Shown here in pieces: positions 35,527-44,423 of a DNA stretch of 64,000 nt. Below the pieces are notes generated by a model. It made no database searches. It saw nothing but the letters and a program-made list of their open reading frames with translations, and was not told the DNA's origin. The translations under genes were made by a program, and so were the position numbers. This DNA comes from an uncultured Planctomycetales bacterium (lineage in GTDB: Bacteria > Planctomycetota > Planctomycetia > Pirellulales > Thermoguttaceae). Position 1 is the stretch's first letter. Every line of letters begins with the position of its first letter. Location of the stretch: contig CALARR010000273.1 in the NCBI GenBank assembly GCA_937889015.1, forward strand, positions 7,023 to 71,022, read 5' to 3'.

Positions 35527-37194
35527 ATGAACCGCGTGACATGTCATTCTTCCGTGGCGGCCGTCGCCATGCTGGTTTCTCTGCGCCTGCGGCGTTTCAT
35601 AGTACTGCTCGCCAGCGCGTTTCTGCCCGCGTTGACTCTGGCCCAGCGCGCAACCCCCGAGGTGGAGCGGGTGCCGGTGATCGTGAACCAGGCGGCCGAT
35701 GCGGTGGTGAACTACCTGAAACTCGACAAGCCGCTGGGTCAGGGCGCTGATCGAAACATGGTCCTCGCGGCACTGCGCAAGGTTGTGGACCAGTATCGGG
35801 GCACGGGGGTCAGTCATGTGTTCTGGAACGTCAATTACCAGCGTGCCGCCTACCGGAGCGACGTGTGGCCGAGTTATTGGGATGTCGAGAACCCCGAGCA
35901 GAACACGGCCAATTGGCCGCGCAAGTATTACGAGTTGCACAAGCTGGGCATCGACGACGTCTTCACGATCCTCATTCCGCGTTGCCGCGAGGAACATGTT
36001 TCGCCCTGGGTGTCGCTGCGGATGAACGACCATCATTTCACGCGCGACCCGAACTGGGTGAGCCGCTTGTTCGTCGAGCATCCCGAGTTTCTCACGCAAG
36101 GCGGCCGGGGCCTGTTCAACTACGGCAAGGCGGAGGTCCGCCAGCATTATCTCGGCCTGATCGACGAAGTGCTTGACCGCTACGACGTGGACGGCCTGGA
36201 ACTCGATTGGATGCGGACGCCCTACAACTTCGACTCCCAGGAGTTGGATCGGGGCCGCGACATCCTCACGGAGTTTATGCGCGATGCACGGCGCCGGACA
36301 CAGGCCGCCGCAGCGCGGCGCGGACACCCGGTGCGCCTGGCCGCGCGCGTGCCGAGTACGCCGGAATTCGCACGCGGAATGGGATTTGATGCCGTCGCCT
36401 GGGCGAAAGGCGGTCTCTTGGACGTGCTCATCCCCAGCGACTGGACCGGCGGCTATCCTGATATTCCCGTCGAGCGTTGGCGGGAGCAAATCGGCGCCGA
36501 CGGCAAGGCCTGTCTCGTCTTCCCGGGCACCGACCGCGCGTATGGATGTGCTCCCAAAGGGCCCAGCCTGGGCCTCAACGTTGCGGCCATGCGCGGATTC
36601 ACCGCCTCGATGGTTGACCGCGGCGCCGACGGGATCTACCTGTTCAACCACTTCATGTCCGTCGACATGCCGCTCCGCTACCGGACCCCCGAGGGCAAAA
36701 CCCAAAGCGATTTTCTCATGGGCGATCTCTTGCGGGCAGCCGGCGATTATCCCGCCGCGGCGAGTCAGCCGCGGCTCCACGTGCTGACGTTCCATGATCG
36801 AGTGCCAAACGCAAGCCCCTATCGTCCCGCACTGCCGGCGACGATTGCTCCCCGGCAGCCGGCGACGCTCGCGATTCACACGGGTCCCCGGCCCGCGACA
36901 GGGCATTACGTGATCCGCGCCGGATTGGCCGATTCGGACGACCTTGCGGCGGCAAAGTTGACGGTCCGCTTGGGCGACGGCGTCTGCCGTGCGCTGGGCG
37001 ATCTGCCGTCACCGCGGAAACCGGTTCCGCGCCCGGAACTTCCTCGCATGAACGTCTGCGAAGTGGCGCCGCGGGTCCTGCAATTCGAAGCACCGCTGGC
37101 AGCCGTCAGGCGCGGGCAGAACCGTCTGGAACTATCGGTCGAGGAAGGCGGCGCGCAATCGCTCGTCTGGCTCGAGGTGGCCATTGAGCCGTAG
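35527..37194 (+). CDS. GHL10-type TIM-barrel glycoside hydrolase-like protein
   Basis: 555 residues from ATG 35527; an ATG at 35569 lies closer to the hydrophobic signal segment (RRFIVLLASAFLPALTLAQ). The barrel has SHVFWNVNYQRAAYRSDVWPS, the LHKLGIDDVFTILIPRC strand and DRYDVDGLELDWMRTPYNF. The last holds acidic residues where hydrolases of this fold place catalytic groups. About 150 beta-rich C-terminal residues follow. This looks like the glycosyl hydrolase-like 10 or a related uncharacterised family. It should act on extracellular glycans; substrate unknown. It is divergent from the beta-helix gene and convergent with the sialidase-like genes. Confidence 0.75.
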   Translation: MNRVTCHSSVAAVAMLVSLRLRRFIVLLASAFLPALTLAQRATPEVERVPVIVNQAADAVVNYLKLDKPLGQGADRNMVLAALRKVVDQYRGTGVSHVFWNVNYQRAAYRSDVWPSYWDVENPEQNTANWPRKYYELHKLGIDDVFTILIPRCREEHVSPWVSLRMNDHHFTRDPNWVSRLFVEHPEFLTQGGRGLFNYGKAEVRQHYLGLIDEVLDRYDVDGLELDWMRTPYNFDSQELDRGRDILTEFMRDARRRTQAAAARRGHPVRLAARVPSTPEFARGMGFDAVAWAKGGLLDVLIPSDWTGGYPDIPVERWREQIGADGKACLVFPGTDRAYGCAPKGPSLGLNVAAMRGFTASMVDRGADGIYLFNHFMSVDMPLRYRTPEGKTQSDFLMGDLLRAAGDYPAAASQPRLHVLTFHDRVPNASPYRPALPATIAPRQPATLAIHTGPRPATGHYVIRAGLADSDDLAAAKLTVRLGDGVCRALGDLPSPRKPVPRPELPRMNVCEVAPRVLQFEAPLAAVRRGQNRLELSVEEGGAQSLVWLEVAIEP

Positions 37195-37354
37195 CGCAAA
37201 GGCGATGTACATCTTCAGGCACGCGCCGGGCTGACCTTTCACCAGCGTTATGGGGCTGGCGCAAGTCGAGCCACGAGGCCACGACGGGCGCGGCGCGCAT
37301 CGCGGCTGCCGACGCCAGCAGCAGGGCGGTGATGCGTGTGAGGGTGGGGCTCAT
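37195..37354 (-). pseudogene. Possible 5' gene remnant (signal peptide only)
   Basis: An ATG at 37354, 19 bp downstream of the sialidase-like gene and on the same strand, opens a frame encoding a good signal peptide (MSPTLTRITALLLASAAAM...). The coding character is lost after about 30 codons, near the 3' end of the convergent GHL10-like gene. It may be the start of a deleted third gene of the minus-strand operon. It could also be chance. Confidence 0.3.
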
Positions 37355-37373
37355 GATTCAGCTCATGGTCGGA

Positions 37374-38711
37374 TCATCGGGCAGGCCGGATCTCACAGGC
37401 TGTGCGCTTTTCCACATTGGCGAGGGTGGCCTTGCCGGCGGCGAGCAGTTCCTCGCGCACGCGGGCGACGACGATGCCTGCTCCGTGATGCGGCGCATCG
37501 GGGCGCTTGTCGGACCAGCGATAGACACAGTAAACATGCCCCGCGGCGTCGAAGGCGAGTCGCGGATACTGCGCGGCGACTGCTCGTTTGCCGTTGTCAG
37601 GCTCGATGTTCAGCCCGCGCCGGAAAGTGCCCGGCGCGCCGTCGGCTTCGCTCAGCACGAGGGTGAGATTCGTGCGGTCCCTGGTTCCTTCCGCTGGGCA
37701 GTTCACCGCACCGACGATGCGCCCGGAGCGTGGCGAACGCGCAAACGCGCTGCGCGAGTTTGATGAGGGGAAGTCGGTCCACTTTTCCTCCGCTCCCCAG
37801 GCGCGGCCTCCGGCCTCCGAGAGCGTGGTGTAGACGCCATCTGTGGTGCGGCGATACGCGCGGAAACGGTCACCAGCAACTACATGCATCGATCCTTCAA
37901 AGAAGCTTGTTAGCGTCTTCGGCCCCGGCCAGGGAATGTCGCTGATGGGCTGCGCGTGGATAACGTTTCCTTCAGGCGTCTTGGGAAAGTCCAGTCGGCA
38001 GAAGCGCCGCGCCACGCTCCACTCATCGATCACCGCGTGGGGCTGGCCGTTCACATCAAAGGGCTGCGACAGCACGCCGTAGCCGAGCCAGCATTGCGGG
38101 CCGAGATGGAGGTCGCCGGTCGTCGCCGTAGGGTTCGCGATGAAAAACGCATACGTCGCGCGCTTGCGGTCACGACCGGGACCGGAGGTGATGTAACTGC
38201 AAAGCAGCCTTCCATCCGGCAGCAGCGCGACTTCGGGATCGGAACATGTTTCATCGCCGCGCTTGCACACTGCATCGACATAGAGCACGCGCGTCCACAC
38301 CGGTTCCACAGTGTTGAAGGGATCGTCGCAGAACGCATACACGGTGTGCGGAATCGACCCTCCGCCGATGGCACCGCCGCCGGGTTTGTTGTTCTGCTGA
38401 TACCAGGAGAGCCAAATCCGCAGATGCCCGTCCGGCATTGGCACGACGGCGATGCCGGGGGCCTGGAAGTTGCAGGCAATCCGGTGCGCCTCGTGGTCAA
38501 GGGAATAGATGCCCGGTGCCTCGGCGTTCTGCGGCCGTCCCACGACCCCGGTCGCGTTCCATTTCTTCACCAGCACCGCCGGTATCAGCGGCGCGTCGAG
38601 ATGGACCAACGTGCGACCCTCCACCGCATCGGCGGATTGCAGCGCGGCGAGCGGCGCCAGCAGCAGGGCGGTAGCGAAGCTTGCGAGAATGCGTCTTGCT
38701 ATTCTGCTCAT
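37374..38711 (-). CDS. Secreted sialidase-like (BNR propeller) protein 1
   Basis: 445 residues from ATG 38711. The signal peptide RIARRILASFATALLLAPLAALQSADA is nearly the same as in the protein at 39002-40357, suggesting a related origin. The body is a six-bladed propeller type with blades such as GIAVVPMPDGHLRIWLSWY, DPEVALLPDGRLLCSYI and TNLTLVLSEADGAPGTFRRG. No complete Asp-box series or sialidase arginine triad can be fixed by eye, so the exact activity is open. It belongs to the minus-strand carbohydrate operon running from 44043. Confidence 0.75.
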   Translation of the reverse strand: MSRIARRILASFATALLLAPLAALQSADAVEGRTLVHLDAPLIPAVLVKKWNATGVVGRPQNAEAPGIYSLDHEAHRIACNFQAPGIAVVPMPDGHLRIWLSWYQQNNKPGGGAIGGGSIPHTVYAFCDDPFNTVEPVWTRVLYVDAVCKRGDETCSDPEVALLPDGRLLCSYITSGPGRDRKRATYAFFIANPTATTGDLHLGPQCWLGYGVLSQPFDVNGQPHAVIDEWSVARRFCRLDFPKTPEGNVIHAQPISDIPWPGPKTLTSFFEGSMHVVAGDRFRAYRRTTDGVYTTLSEAGGRAWGAEEKWTDFPSSNSRSAFARSPRSGRIVGAVNCPAEGTRDRTNLTLVLSEADGAPGTFRRGLNIEPDNGKRAVAAQYPRLAFDAAGHVYCVYRWSDKRPDAPHHGAGIVVARVREELLAAGKATLANVEKRTACEIRPAR

Positions 38712-38919
38712 TGACAGTGATATGGTTCCTCGCGTAGATCGACCGTGGTTCGGCTGTTGGCGCAAGCCGCGTTCTATTGATCTCTGCATTGCTAATGGCC
38801 CCGGCCGAGGGAACGGAAGGCCGGGAAAACTGGGCTCCCGTGACCAACCGGCGGTTGGTGCCCGGCCCTCGGTTCATTCGCTATGCCGGACCCAATAGTG
38901 ACAAGGAAGCGTCGGACAT

Positions 38920-39020
38920 TATTGATCTTCAGAAAGGGAATGCAAGACGAGGGTGGGGTTGGCACCGCAAAGCCGGGCTCCCGCTGGTCGCCCTCGTTGC
39001 ATTATCTATCTGAGGGGCAA
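38920..39020 (-). repeat. 101-bp dispersed repeat, copy 2
   Basis: This is the minus-strand counterpart of 13823-13923, gap-free and 89 of 101 identical. Its first 19 bases overlap the end of the sialidase-like gene at 39002-40357 and encode its last residues (P-S-D-R) and stop codon. The remaining 82 bases fill much of the gap before the next gene. Confidence 0.8.
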
Positions 39021-40357
39021 TAGGGAGCGACCGATCTACGCGTTTTCTGCTGGGCCTTCTCCCCGGCTTCCAACCGCAACTGTTTCTTGGCCTCGGCGCT
39101 GTCGGGATTCAGCCTGACGAATTCCGCGCGCATCTTAATGGTTTCCCCATCGTAATGCACCCCGCCGCCTTCGTCGGCCAGCTTGCTGACGGTTTGTTTG
39201 AGACAACTGCGAGGGCTCACCAATTTACCGGCTTCAATATCGGCTTCAGTGATCTTGGCGAGCAGAATCTCCTGCATGTCTTTGTTGTAGCGGCCGCGAT
39301 CGTAGATGACGTAAACAGGTCCCTCTTTGCACTCCACAGCGTCGGGGTAGCTGACCGACTCACGTTCATCGAGCACGAGCTTGTGAGGCCAGGTCTTGCC
39401 GTCATCCTTGGAGAGCATGGCGGTCATGTTTGAGCGGGCCTTGGGATGGTCGTTAACCACCAGCAGCAGGTTTCCGGAAGGCAGGCGGCGAAAGAAGAAA
39501 CGCGTGCCAACGCTGAACTGCCTGGTGAAGGGTTCGAGTTCCTTCCAAGTCTTGCCGCCGTCCTTCGATTCCGCCTGGGCGATGCCGTAGGTCGTGCGTG
39601 CCAGCATCCAGAGTGTTTTATCCTTGCGTTCAACGACCATATGCTCGGAGAACACGGAATCTTTGAAGAAACAGCAGCCCACATCTTCAAACGGTTTGCC
39701 ATACCCTGCGAAACGATAGACGTGAGCGCCTCTTGTCAAACCCGGATCACCTTTCTTGGCCTGACGACAGTCAAACATATGGAGCCAACTGCCGTCGGCA
39801 AAGGCGAAAGGCTTGTTGAGGGTGCCACCTCCCCGGCCGGCCAGAACCGGCGCGTTCCAGATTGGTTTAGCCACGTTCGGGTCATCCGTGCAGAAGCCCC
39901 AACAGGTTCCACTGACATCATCCGGGACCTTCATGCTGCGGTTGACGAACCACCACATCTTCCCGTTAGGATCGGTCCAGAGCAGTGGGTCGCCGGTATC
40001 TGCATTCAAGAAATTCCGACTGGGATCATAAACGGCGACCGGCTTGGACCAGGTCTTCCCGTCATCGGCACTCGTGACAAGCACGTCGTAATTCTGGCCC
40101 TTGCCCTCGCCCAGGAGGCCGGTGTACCAGGTGGCCCATAGCCGTCCATTGGCCGCGCGCGTGATGCTGGGAATGCCTTGCCAAATTCGCACCCGCGCCC
40201 AGTAATGAGGGCCGGGTTGGAGTTCGAGATAGGGCGGCGTCAGCGCAGTGATGCCGAGGGTTACCGCCGGCGTTTCGGCGGCACGTAGCGCCGCCAGCGG
40301 CACCAGCAGCAGGGCGGTGGCAGAGCCTATCAGGGTATGTCTCGCGATTCTGTTCAT
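39002..40357 (-). CDS. Secreted sialidase-like (BNR propeller) protein 2
   Basis: 451 residues from ATG 40357. Signal peptide RIARHTLIGSATALLLVPLAALRAA. Asp-box-like turns S-A-D-D-G-K-T-W, S-K-D-G-G-K-T-W and S-K-D-D-G-K-T-W are clear, as expected for a BNR/sialidase propeller. GIPSITRAANGRLWATWYTG and YPDAVECKEGPVYVIYDRGR, with aromatic and acidic residues, suggest an active exo-glycosidase-type pocket. The last four residues and stop come from the 101-bp repeat, so the native C-terminus may have been replaced. It lies 159 bp after the FAD oxidoreductase gene on the same strand. Confidence 0.83.
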   Translation of the reverse strand: MNRIARHTLIGSATALLLVPLAALRAAETPAVTLGITALTPPYLELQPGPHYWARVRIWQGIPSITRAANGRLWATWYTGLLGEGKGQNYDVLVTSADDGKTWSKPVAVYDPSRNFLNADTGDPLLWTDPNGKMWWFVNRSMKVPDDVSGTCWGFCTDDPNVAKPIWNAPVLAGRGGGTLNKPFAFADGSWLHMFDCRQAKKGDPGLTRGAHVYRFAGYGKPFEDVGCCFFKDSVFSEHMVVERKDKTLWMLARTTYGIAQAESKDGGKTWKELEPFTRQFSVGTRFFFRRLPSGNLLLVVNDHPKARSNMTAMLSKDDGKTWPHKLVLDERESVSYPDAVECKEGPVYVIYDRGRYNKDMQEILLAKITEADIEAGKLVSPRSCLKQTVSKLADEGGGVHYDGETIKMRAEFVRLNPDSAEAKKQLRLEAGEKAQQKTRRSVAPYCPSDR

Positions 40358-40516
40358 GGGTGGCCCCACTTTCCTATTGGAGCAAAGAGCACCGTTGCCA
40401 CTCTGGCGCAGCCGACTCCCATACATCCACCGATTGTAGTGGCGCCGAAGGCCAAGTCAAAATCGGTTTGCTCTCCGGTAAGTTCACGCACTCCACCCTA
40501 CCGGCTTGGTTCGCGT

Positions 40517-42439
40517 TCAGTCGAGTTGCTTCCAGAGCTGAAGCAAGAATGCGCCGCGCGTCTGGCTGGACTTTGGGCCGGGCGATGTCTCGGCCGCGTG
40601 GACCGCCGCCGCCAGCTTGCCCGGATCCAGCACGCTCGCCGGGGCCAGCGCGCCTTTGCGGATCTGCGCGCAGGCGTCCAGCCACAGCGGCCGGACCGCC
40701 TCTTCCAGCGGTTCGTTCGGCCGAGCGTCGTAGCAGGCAAAGAAGCCCTTGGTGCCAAAGTACTGCACGGCGGGAACCCACGCCTCCTTGTCGGCAACGT
40801 CGAGGTCGTTGAAGAAGGTCAGCAGGAAACGCCGCCGCGCAAGCTCGCGCGCCAAGCGATCGCCGTCGACCTGGCCGGGCAGGGTGTTGGCGCGGTGCGC
40901 CAGGGCCACGGCCACGGCCGCCGCCTCGCCCAGCTCCATGAAGACCGGCTCCAGTCGCGCCCCGCCCCAGGCCACGTGGGTCGCGCCAAAGCACACCGGC
41001 ACGAGCAGGTTGTCAAGCCCCTTGGGCAGCAGGCAGCGGTAGGGGATCTGCCCCGGCCAGGTCTCCGCCCAGAGCATGAACTTGCCTTCATGCATCCCGC
41101 CCGGCCCCATCTCCCACACGCAGGGATGCGAGTCAAGATACCATTCCGTCACCGCCACGCTATCACCATGGACGGGCGCGCGCCGCGTGCCCGGGGCCCA
41201 TTTCGCGTCGTTCTCGGTGAGCATCTGGCGCGCCTCCAGTCGCCGGCCTTCGCGCACGTACATCTCGTAGGGCTTGTGCCCATTGTCGGCGAACTCGTCC
41301 TTGGCCAATCCGTACTGGCGCCATTGGGCGCGCTCGTCGGCGGGCACGGAGTCGTCGTTCTGCAGGTACCAGAGCGCGGACAGCGAAATCGTCCACAACT
41401 CGTCCATAACGCGCTCGCGCACGGCCCAGTTACCCTCGACATAGTCCTGGTGCGGCCCCACGAGTTGCGGCCGGTTGAAGAAGATCTTCTTGTTGGGCGA
41501 GACGGGCTGGGAAAAACAGCCCAGCACCAGGTTCGCGATGACCTGGCGATCGTAGCCCTGCGGCTTTTCCACCGGAACGCGGTTGGCCGGGTCGAAGGAG
41601 AGGGTGGGACGCCAGTTGGCCGCCTGCACGCACCGGTCGCCCACGCCCGTGCTGCACTCGTCGATGCGCACCTGGTAGCCGGGGAACTTGCGGAGCTTCA
41701 GGCGTTTGAACTCGCGGTCCTGTTCGGGGGTGATGTGCGGTGGGCGCTGGTCGGTCTTGCGCATGAAGAGCCGGCCCGCGTGGGGTTCGTGGAACTCCTG
41801 GCGCGACTCGCGGCCGACGCGGTAAGGGACCTCGGCGAGCATCATCAGATCGCCTTCGTAGGAGCAGTCGGCAAAGGCCTTGGCCGCGGCGCGCACCAGA
41901 CGCGTCCCCTTGAACTGCCGCACGGTCACTGCCTGGAGCAGCGCGCCGTCGCGCTCGACGAGGACGGGAATATAGCCCTTCAGCAGCGTGATGCGCGATT
42001 CGTTGGCGACCAGCCGGTCAAGGATCGCCTCGGCCACGTGCGGCTCGAAATGGCCATTGGCGAAATGGGCCGGTCGGGGCAGGGCCGTGCGATAGTCTTC
42101 CGAGTCCTCGCCGTAGGTCGCGCGGTAGTGGTCGAAGATCGCTTGCCGCACTTCATCGTACACCGGGGCGCGATGGCCCTCGTAGGAAGTGTCCCAGACG
42201 TTGAGGCCGCTGGAGAGCATGCCGCCGATGTGCTGCGTGCGGTTGACCAGCAGCACGCGCAGTCCTTCGCGCGCCGCGCGGACGGCCATGGCGATCCCGC
42301 TCGGGGTGGCTTCGACCACCACCAGATCGTAGGTTGGGCTGGCGCTGTCGGCCGCGCTGGCCGTCATGCACGCCGCGGCCACGAGCGCGGCCACCACGAC
42401 TTGCACGACGCGCTTCCCGGTCAGGATGTTCCAACTCAT
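40517..42439 (-). CDS. Exported FAD-dependent oxidoreductase
   Basis: 640 residues from ATG 42439, whose ATG overlaps the stop of the upstream gene as ATGA. A signal peptide ends near MTASAADS. The FAD motif is LVVVEATPSGIAMAVRAAREGLRVLLVNRTQHIGGM (read as one block), a Rossmann nucleotide-binding start with V-V-x-A-T-x-S-G. The C-terminal FAD contact has GATHVAWGGARLEPVFMELGEAAAVAVALA. This is the FAD_oxidored family common in planctomycete and Bacteroidota glycan loci. The reaction is unknown; a role in oxidising or opening sugars is inference from neighbours. Confidence 0.88.
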   Translation of the reverse strand: MSWNILTGKRVVQVVVAALVAAACMTASAADSASPTYDLVVVEATPSGIAMAVRAAREGLRVLLVNRTQHIGGMLSSGLNVWDTSYEGHRAPVYDEVRQAIFDHYRATYGEDSEDYRTALPRPAHFANGHFEPHVAEAILDRLVANESRITLLKGYIPVLVERDGALLQAVTVRQFKGTRLVRAAAKAFADCSYEGDLMMLAEVPYRVGRESRQEFHEPHAGRLFMRKTDQRPPHITPEQDREFKRLKLRKFPGYQVRIDECSTGVGDRCVQAANWRPTLSFDPANRVPVEKPQGYDRQVIANLVLGCFSQPVSPNKKIFFNRPQLVGPHQDYVEGNWAVRERVMDELWTISLSALWYLQNDDSVPADERAQWRQYGLAKDEFADNGHKPYEMYVREGRRLEARQMLTENDAKWAPGTRRAPVHGDSVAVTEWYLDSHPCVWEMGPGGMHEGKFMLWAETWPGQIPYRCLLPKGLDNLLVPVCFGATHVAWGGARLEPVFMELGEAAAVAVALAHRANTLPGQVDGDRLARELARRRFLLTFFNDLDVADKEAWVPAVQYFGTKGFFACYDARPNEPLEEAVRPLWLDACAQIRKGALAPASVLDPGKLAAAVHAAETSPGPKSSQTRGAFLLQLWKQLD

Positions 42440-44043
42440 GTTTGCGATTCCTTCTCCTGATCCTGAACGAACTGCAGGGCAAACAGCTTGGTGTCTCGCA
42501 TGGTGATTTGCACGCGAATCGGCCGTCCGGCCAGTGCGCCCAGGTCCGGCGACTTCTTCCATTGCACCACGTGGTTGATGGCATCGGCCTGGATGATCGT
42601 ACACTGCTCGGCGGCGAAGCCCGGAAGCGGCGCGCCGGCCGCGTCGAGAAGGGCCACCTTGGCGCTGCCCGCGCCGCGCGTGTCCAGGTTCAGCACCAGG
42701 TACCGGCCCGTGAAGGTGAGAGGCCTGGTGGTCAGCACTCCGCCCTGGTAAGCGCTGTCCATCGACACAAAGCCATCCAAACGCTGTTGGGCCAGGTAGA
42801 TGCCCCCCTTTTCCATCTTGGTCCAGGCAGCGCCGTCCTGAGGATCGCGATCCCAGACGTTGGGGCGGCCGTGGGTGTGCGGCCAGCCCACGAAGTACTG
42901 GTAGATCGATCGGCCGCGGCGCACCATGCCCCGGGCCATGCTCACCAGACGCAGGTCCAGCCCGTCGTGGAAGCCGGCCGCCACGTACGGTTGGCGCCAG
43001 CGGTTCCAGGCGATGCCGTCCGGGCTGGTGGCCAGTTGCACGGAGAAGCTGCCGTCGTTTCCGTTCAGCGCAATGTCCTTCCAGTTGGCCCCTTTGAACT
43101 TCAGGTACACGGCCGGAAAGGCCACGAACACGCCGGGCGCAAAGGGATAGGGCATCACCACGTTGGTGTAGATGTCCAGGTTGTCCGGGTCCTGCTGGTC
43201 GCGCGCCATCACGATGGGGAATTCCCGGCTGAGCGTGGGCGTGTGGTCTTTGCCCCAGACGTAGTAGGGCGGGACCGACGCGTCGTACGGCCAGGGCTGG
43301 TCGATGTCCTCCACCGCGACCCGGCAGACCTCGCGATTCTTCAACTGGCGATCCCAGGCACGCAGGTAGATGACGTACTTCTGCAGCCGCGGATCCCAGT
43401 AGGTTGTATGCTGACTGTCGGGGATGAAGGGCAGCAGGCGCGTGGGATTCTTGTCCCAGCCGATGCCGTCAGGACTGGTCGCCGTATAGATGCCCCCCTT
43501 GGCCGGATCGTTCAACGAGCCGGCGGTGTACACCATGCGATACCGTTTCTGGGGCGGCGCGTGGGGATCGAGCAGCACGCTGGCGTCGATCGCGGTGGGC
43601 GAGAGGAGATTGGTCTTCAGGGTCTTGCCGTCGAAGCGCGCCTCGCCCAGCTCGGGACGTTGAAAATGAATGCCGTCCTGGCTGGTCGCCAGGCACGAAT
43701 GCCGCACGATCTTCGCGTCCCAGCCGTAGCTGCCGTAGTAGAGCTTGATCTCCCGGTCGTCCTCCAGGACGCTACTGTAGAAGATGAATCCCAGGGTCTC
43801 CCACGGCCGTTCCGGCCTGAGCACGCGGCGAATGTCCTGGGGCGGATTCTGGGTGCGCGTGACATCGCGGGTCAACGCGCGATCCAGCAGGCGATCGTCG
43901 TGGAACAACTGGCGATCGCCACCGAGGGAAAGCACTGCAGTGTCATCCGTCCGGCCCGGCGTGGGCCGCACGAAAGCCAGGCTTGCGCCAGCCAGGCCCG
44001 CCTGCAGGAATCGCCGCCGCTGCATCGCGTTGTTGTCGTTCAT
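42436..44043 (-). CDS. Tat-exported GH43/32-like beta-propeller protein
   Basis: 535 residues from ATG 44043. A classical Tat signal MQRRRFLQAGLAGASLAFV begins at residue 7. The body repeats propeller elements characteristic of GH32/43/68-like folds: REIKLYYGSYGWDAK, CLATSQDGIHFQRPELGE, YTATSPDGIGWDK, QHTTYWDPRLQKYVIYLRAW, LATSPDGIAWNRW. A C-terminal beta-sandwich of about 110 residues follows. Proteins of this type are usually annotated only as hypothetical or as glycosyl hydrolase family 32 N-terminal-like. Export by Tat implies folding, possibly with a cofactor, before secretion. It is translationally coupled (ATGA) to the FAD oxidoreductase. Confidence 0.8.
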   Translation of the reverse strand: MNDNNAMQRRRFLQAGLAGASLAFVRPTPGRTDDTAVLSLGGDRQLFHDDRLLDRALTRDVTRTQNPPQDIRRVLRPERPWETLGFIFYSSVLEDDREIKLYYGSYGWDAKIVRHSCLATSQDGIHFQRPELGEARFDGKTLKTNLLSPTAIDASVLLDPHAPPQKRYRMVYTAGSLNDPAKGGIYTATSPDGIGWDKNPTRLLPFIPDSQHTTYWDPRLQKYVIYLRAWDRQLKNREVCRVAVEDIDQPWPYDASVPPYYVWGKDHTPTLSREFPIVMARDQQDPDNLDIYTNVVMPYPFAPGVFVAFPAVYLKFKGANWKDIALNGNDGSFSVQLATSPDGIAWNRWRQPYVAAGFHDGLDLRLVSMARGMVRRGRSIYQYFVGWPHTHGRPNVWDRDPQDGAAWTKMEKGGIYLAQQRLDGFVSMDSAYQGGVLTTRPLTFTGRYLVLNLDTRGAGSAKVALLDAAGAPLPGFAAEQCTIIQADAINHVVQWKKSPDLGALAGRPIRVQITMRDTKLFALQFVQDQEKESQT

Positions 44044-44423
44044 AGATCTGGAGGGAGTCTTTCTGCTGTCTGCCGCGATTCCAAGTCCAATCGGGCCAAT
44101 GAGCCTGATATATTACCATGGCCAGGGGCGCGCGTCTAACCGGCGCACGGGCCATGTGCGATCAGATGCCACAAGAGCCGTAATTATTGGCAAGAAATGG
44201 CGTTTTGGGCGACAAGCGGAGCGAAGCATAGCGCCCGGCGTTTTCGCAAGCTGATATATCAACGGGGCTGAAGACATGTCCCTGACGCCGGCGACGACCG
44301 GGGGAGACTCCTGTGTCTCAGCAGCAATGGAGGAGCCGTTCGGCGCGGATCACGCGGCATACCGTCGCAGAGTGGATCGTCGCGGTCAAAGCAGAGGGGC
44401 GTGGCGGCGTGTGTAGCAGCCGT
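44044..44423. other. Intergenic region with two TGATATAT sites
   Basis: TGATATATTA occurs at 44106-44115 and the perfect palindrome TGATATATCA at 44252-44261. They lie upstream of the minus-strand GH43/32-like gene, the first of the carbohydrate operon. They are AT-rich islands and could bind a regulator. No other feature seen in this 380-bp stretch. Confidence 0.3.

Noticed and set aside
38843..38859. ACCAACCG/CGGTTGGT inverted repeat upstream of the first sialidase-like gene, considered as an operator
   Set aside because: It is perfect but very GC-rich and lies in a stretch full of short palindromes beside the 101-bp repeat. No second copy was seen before a related gene.
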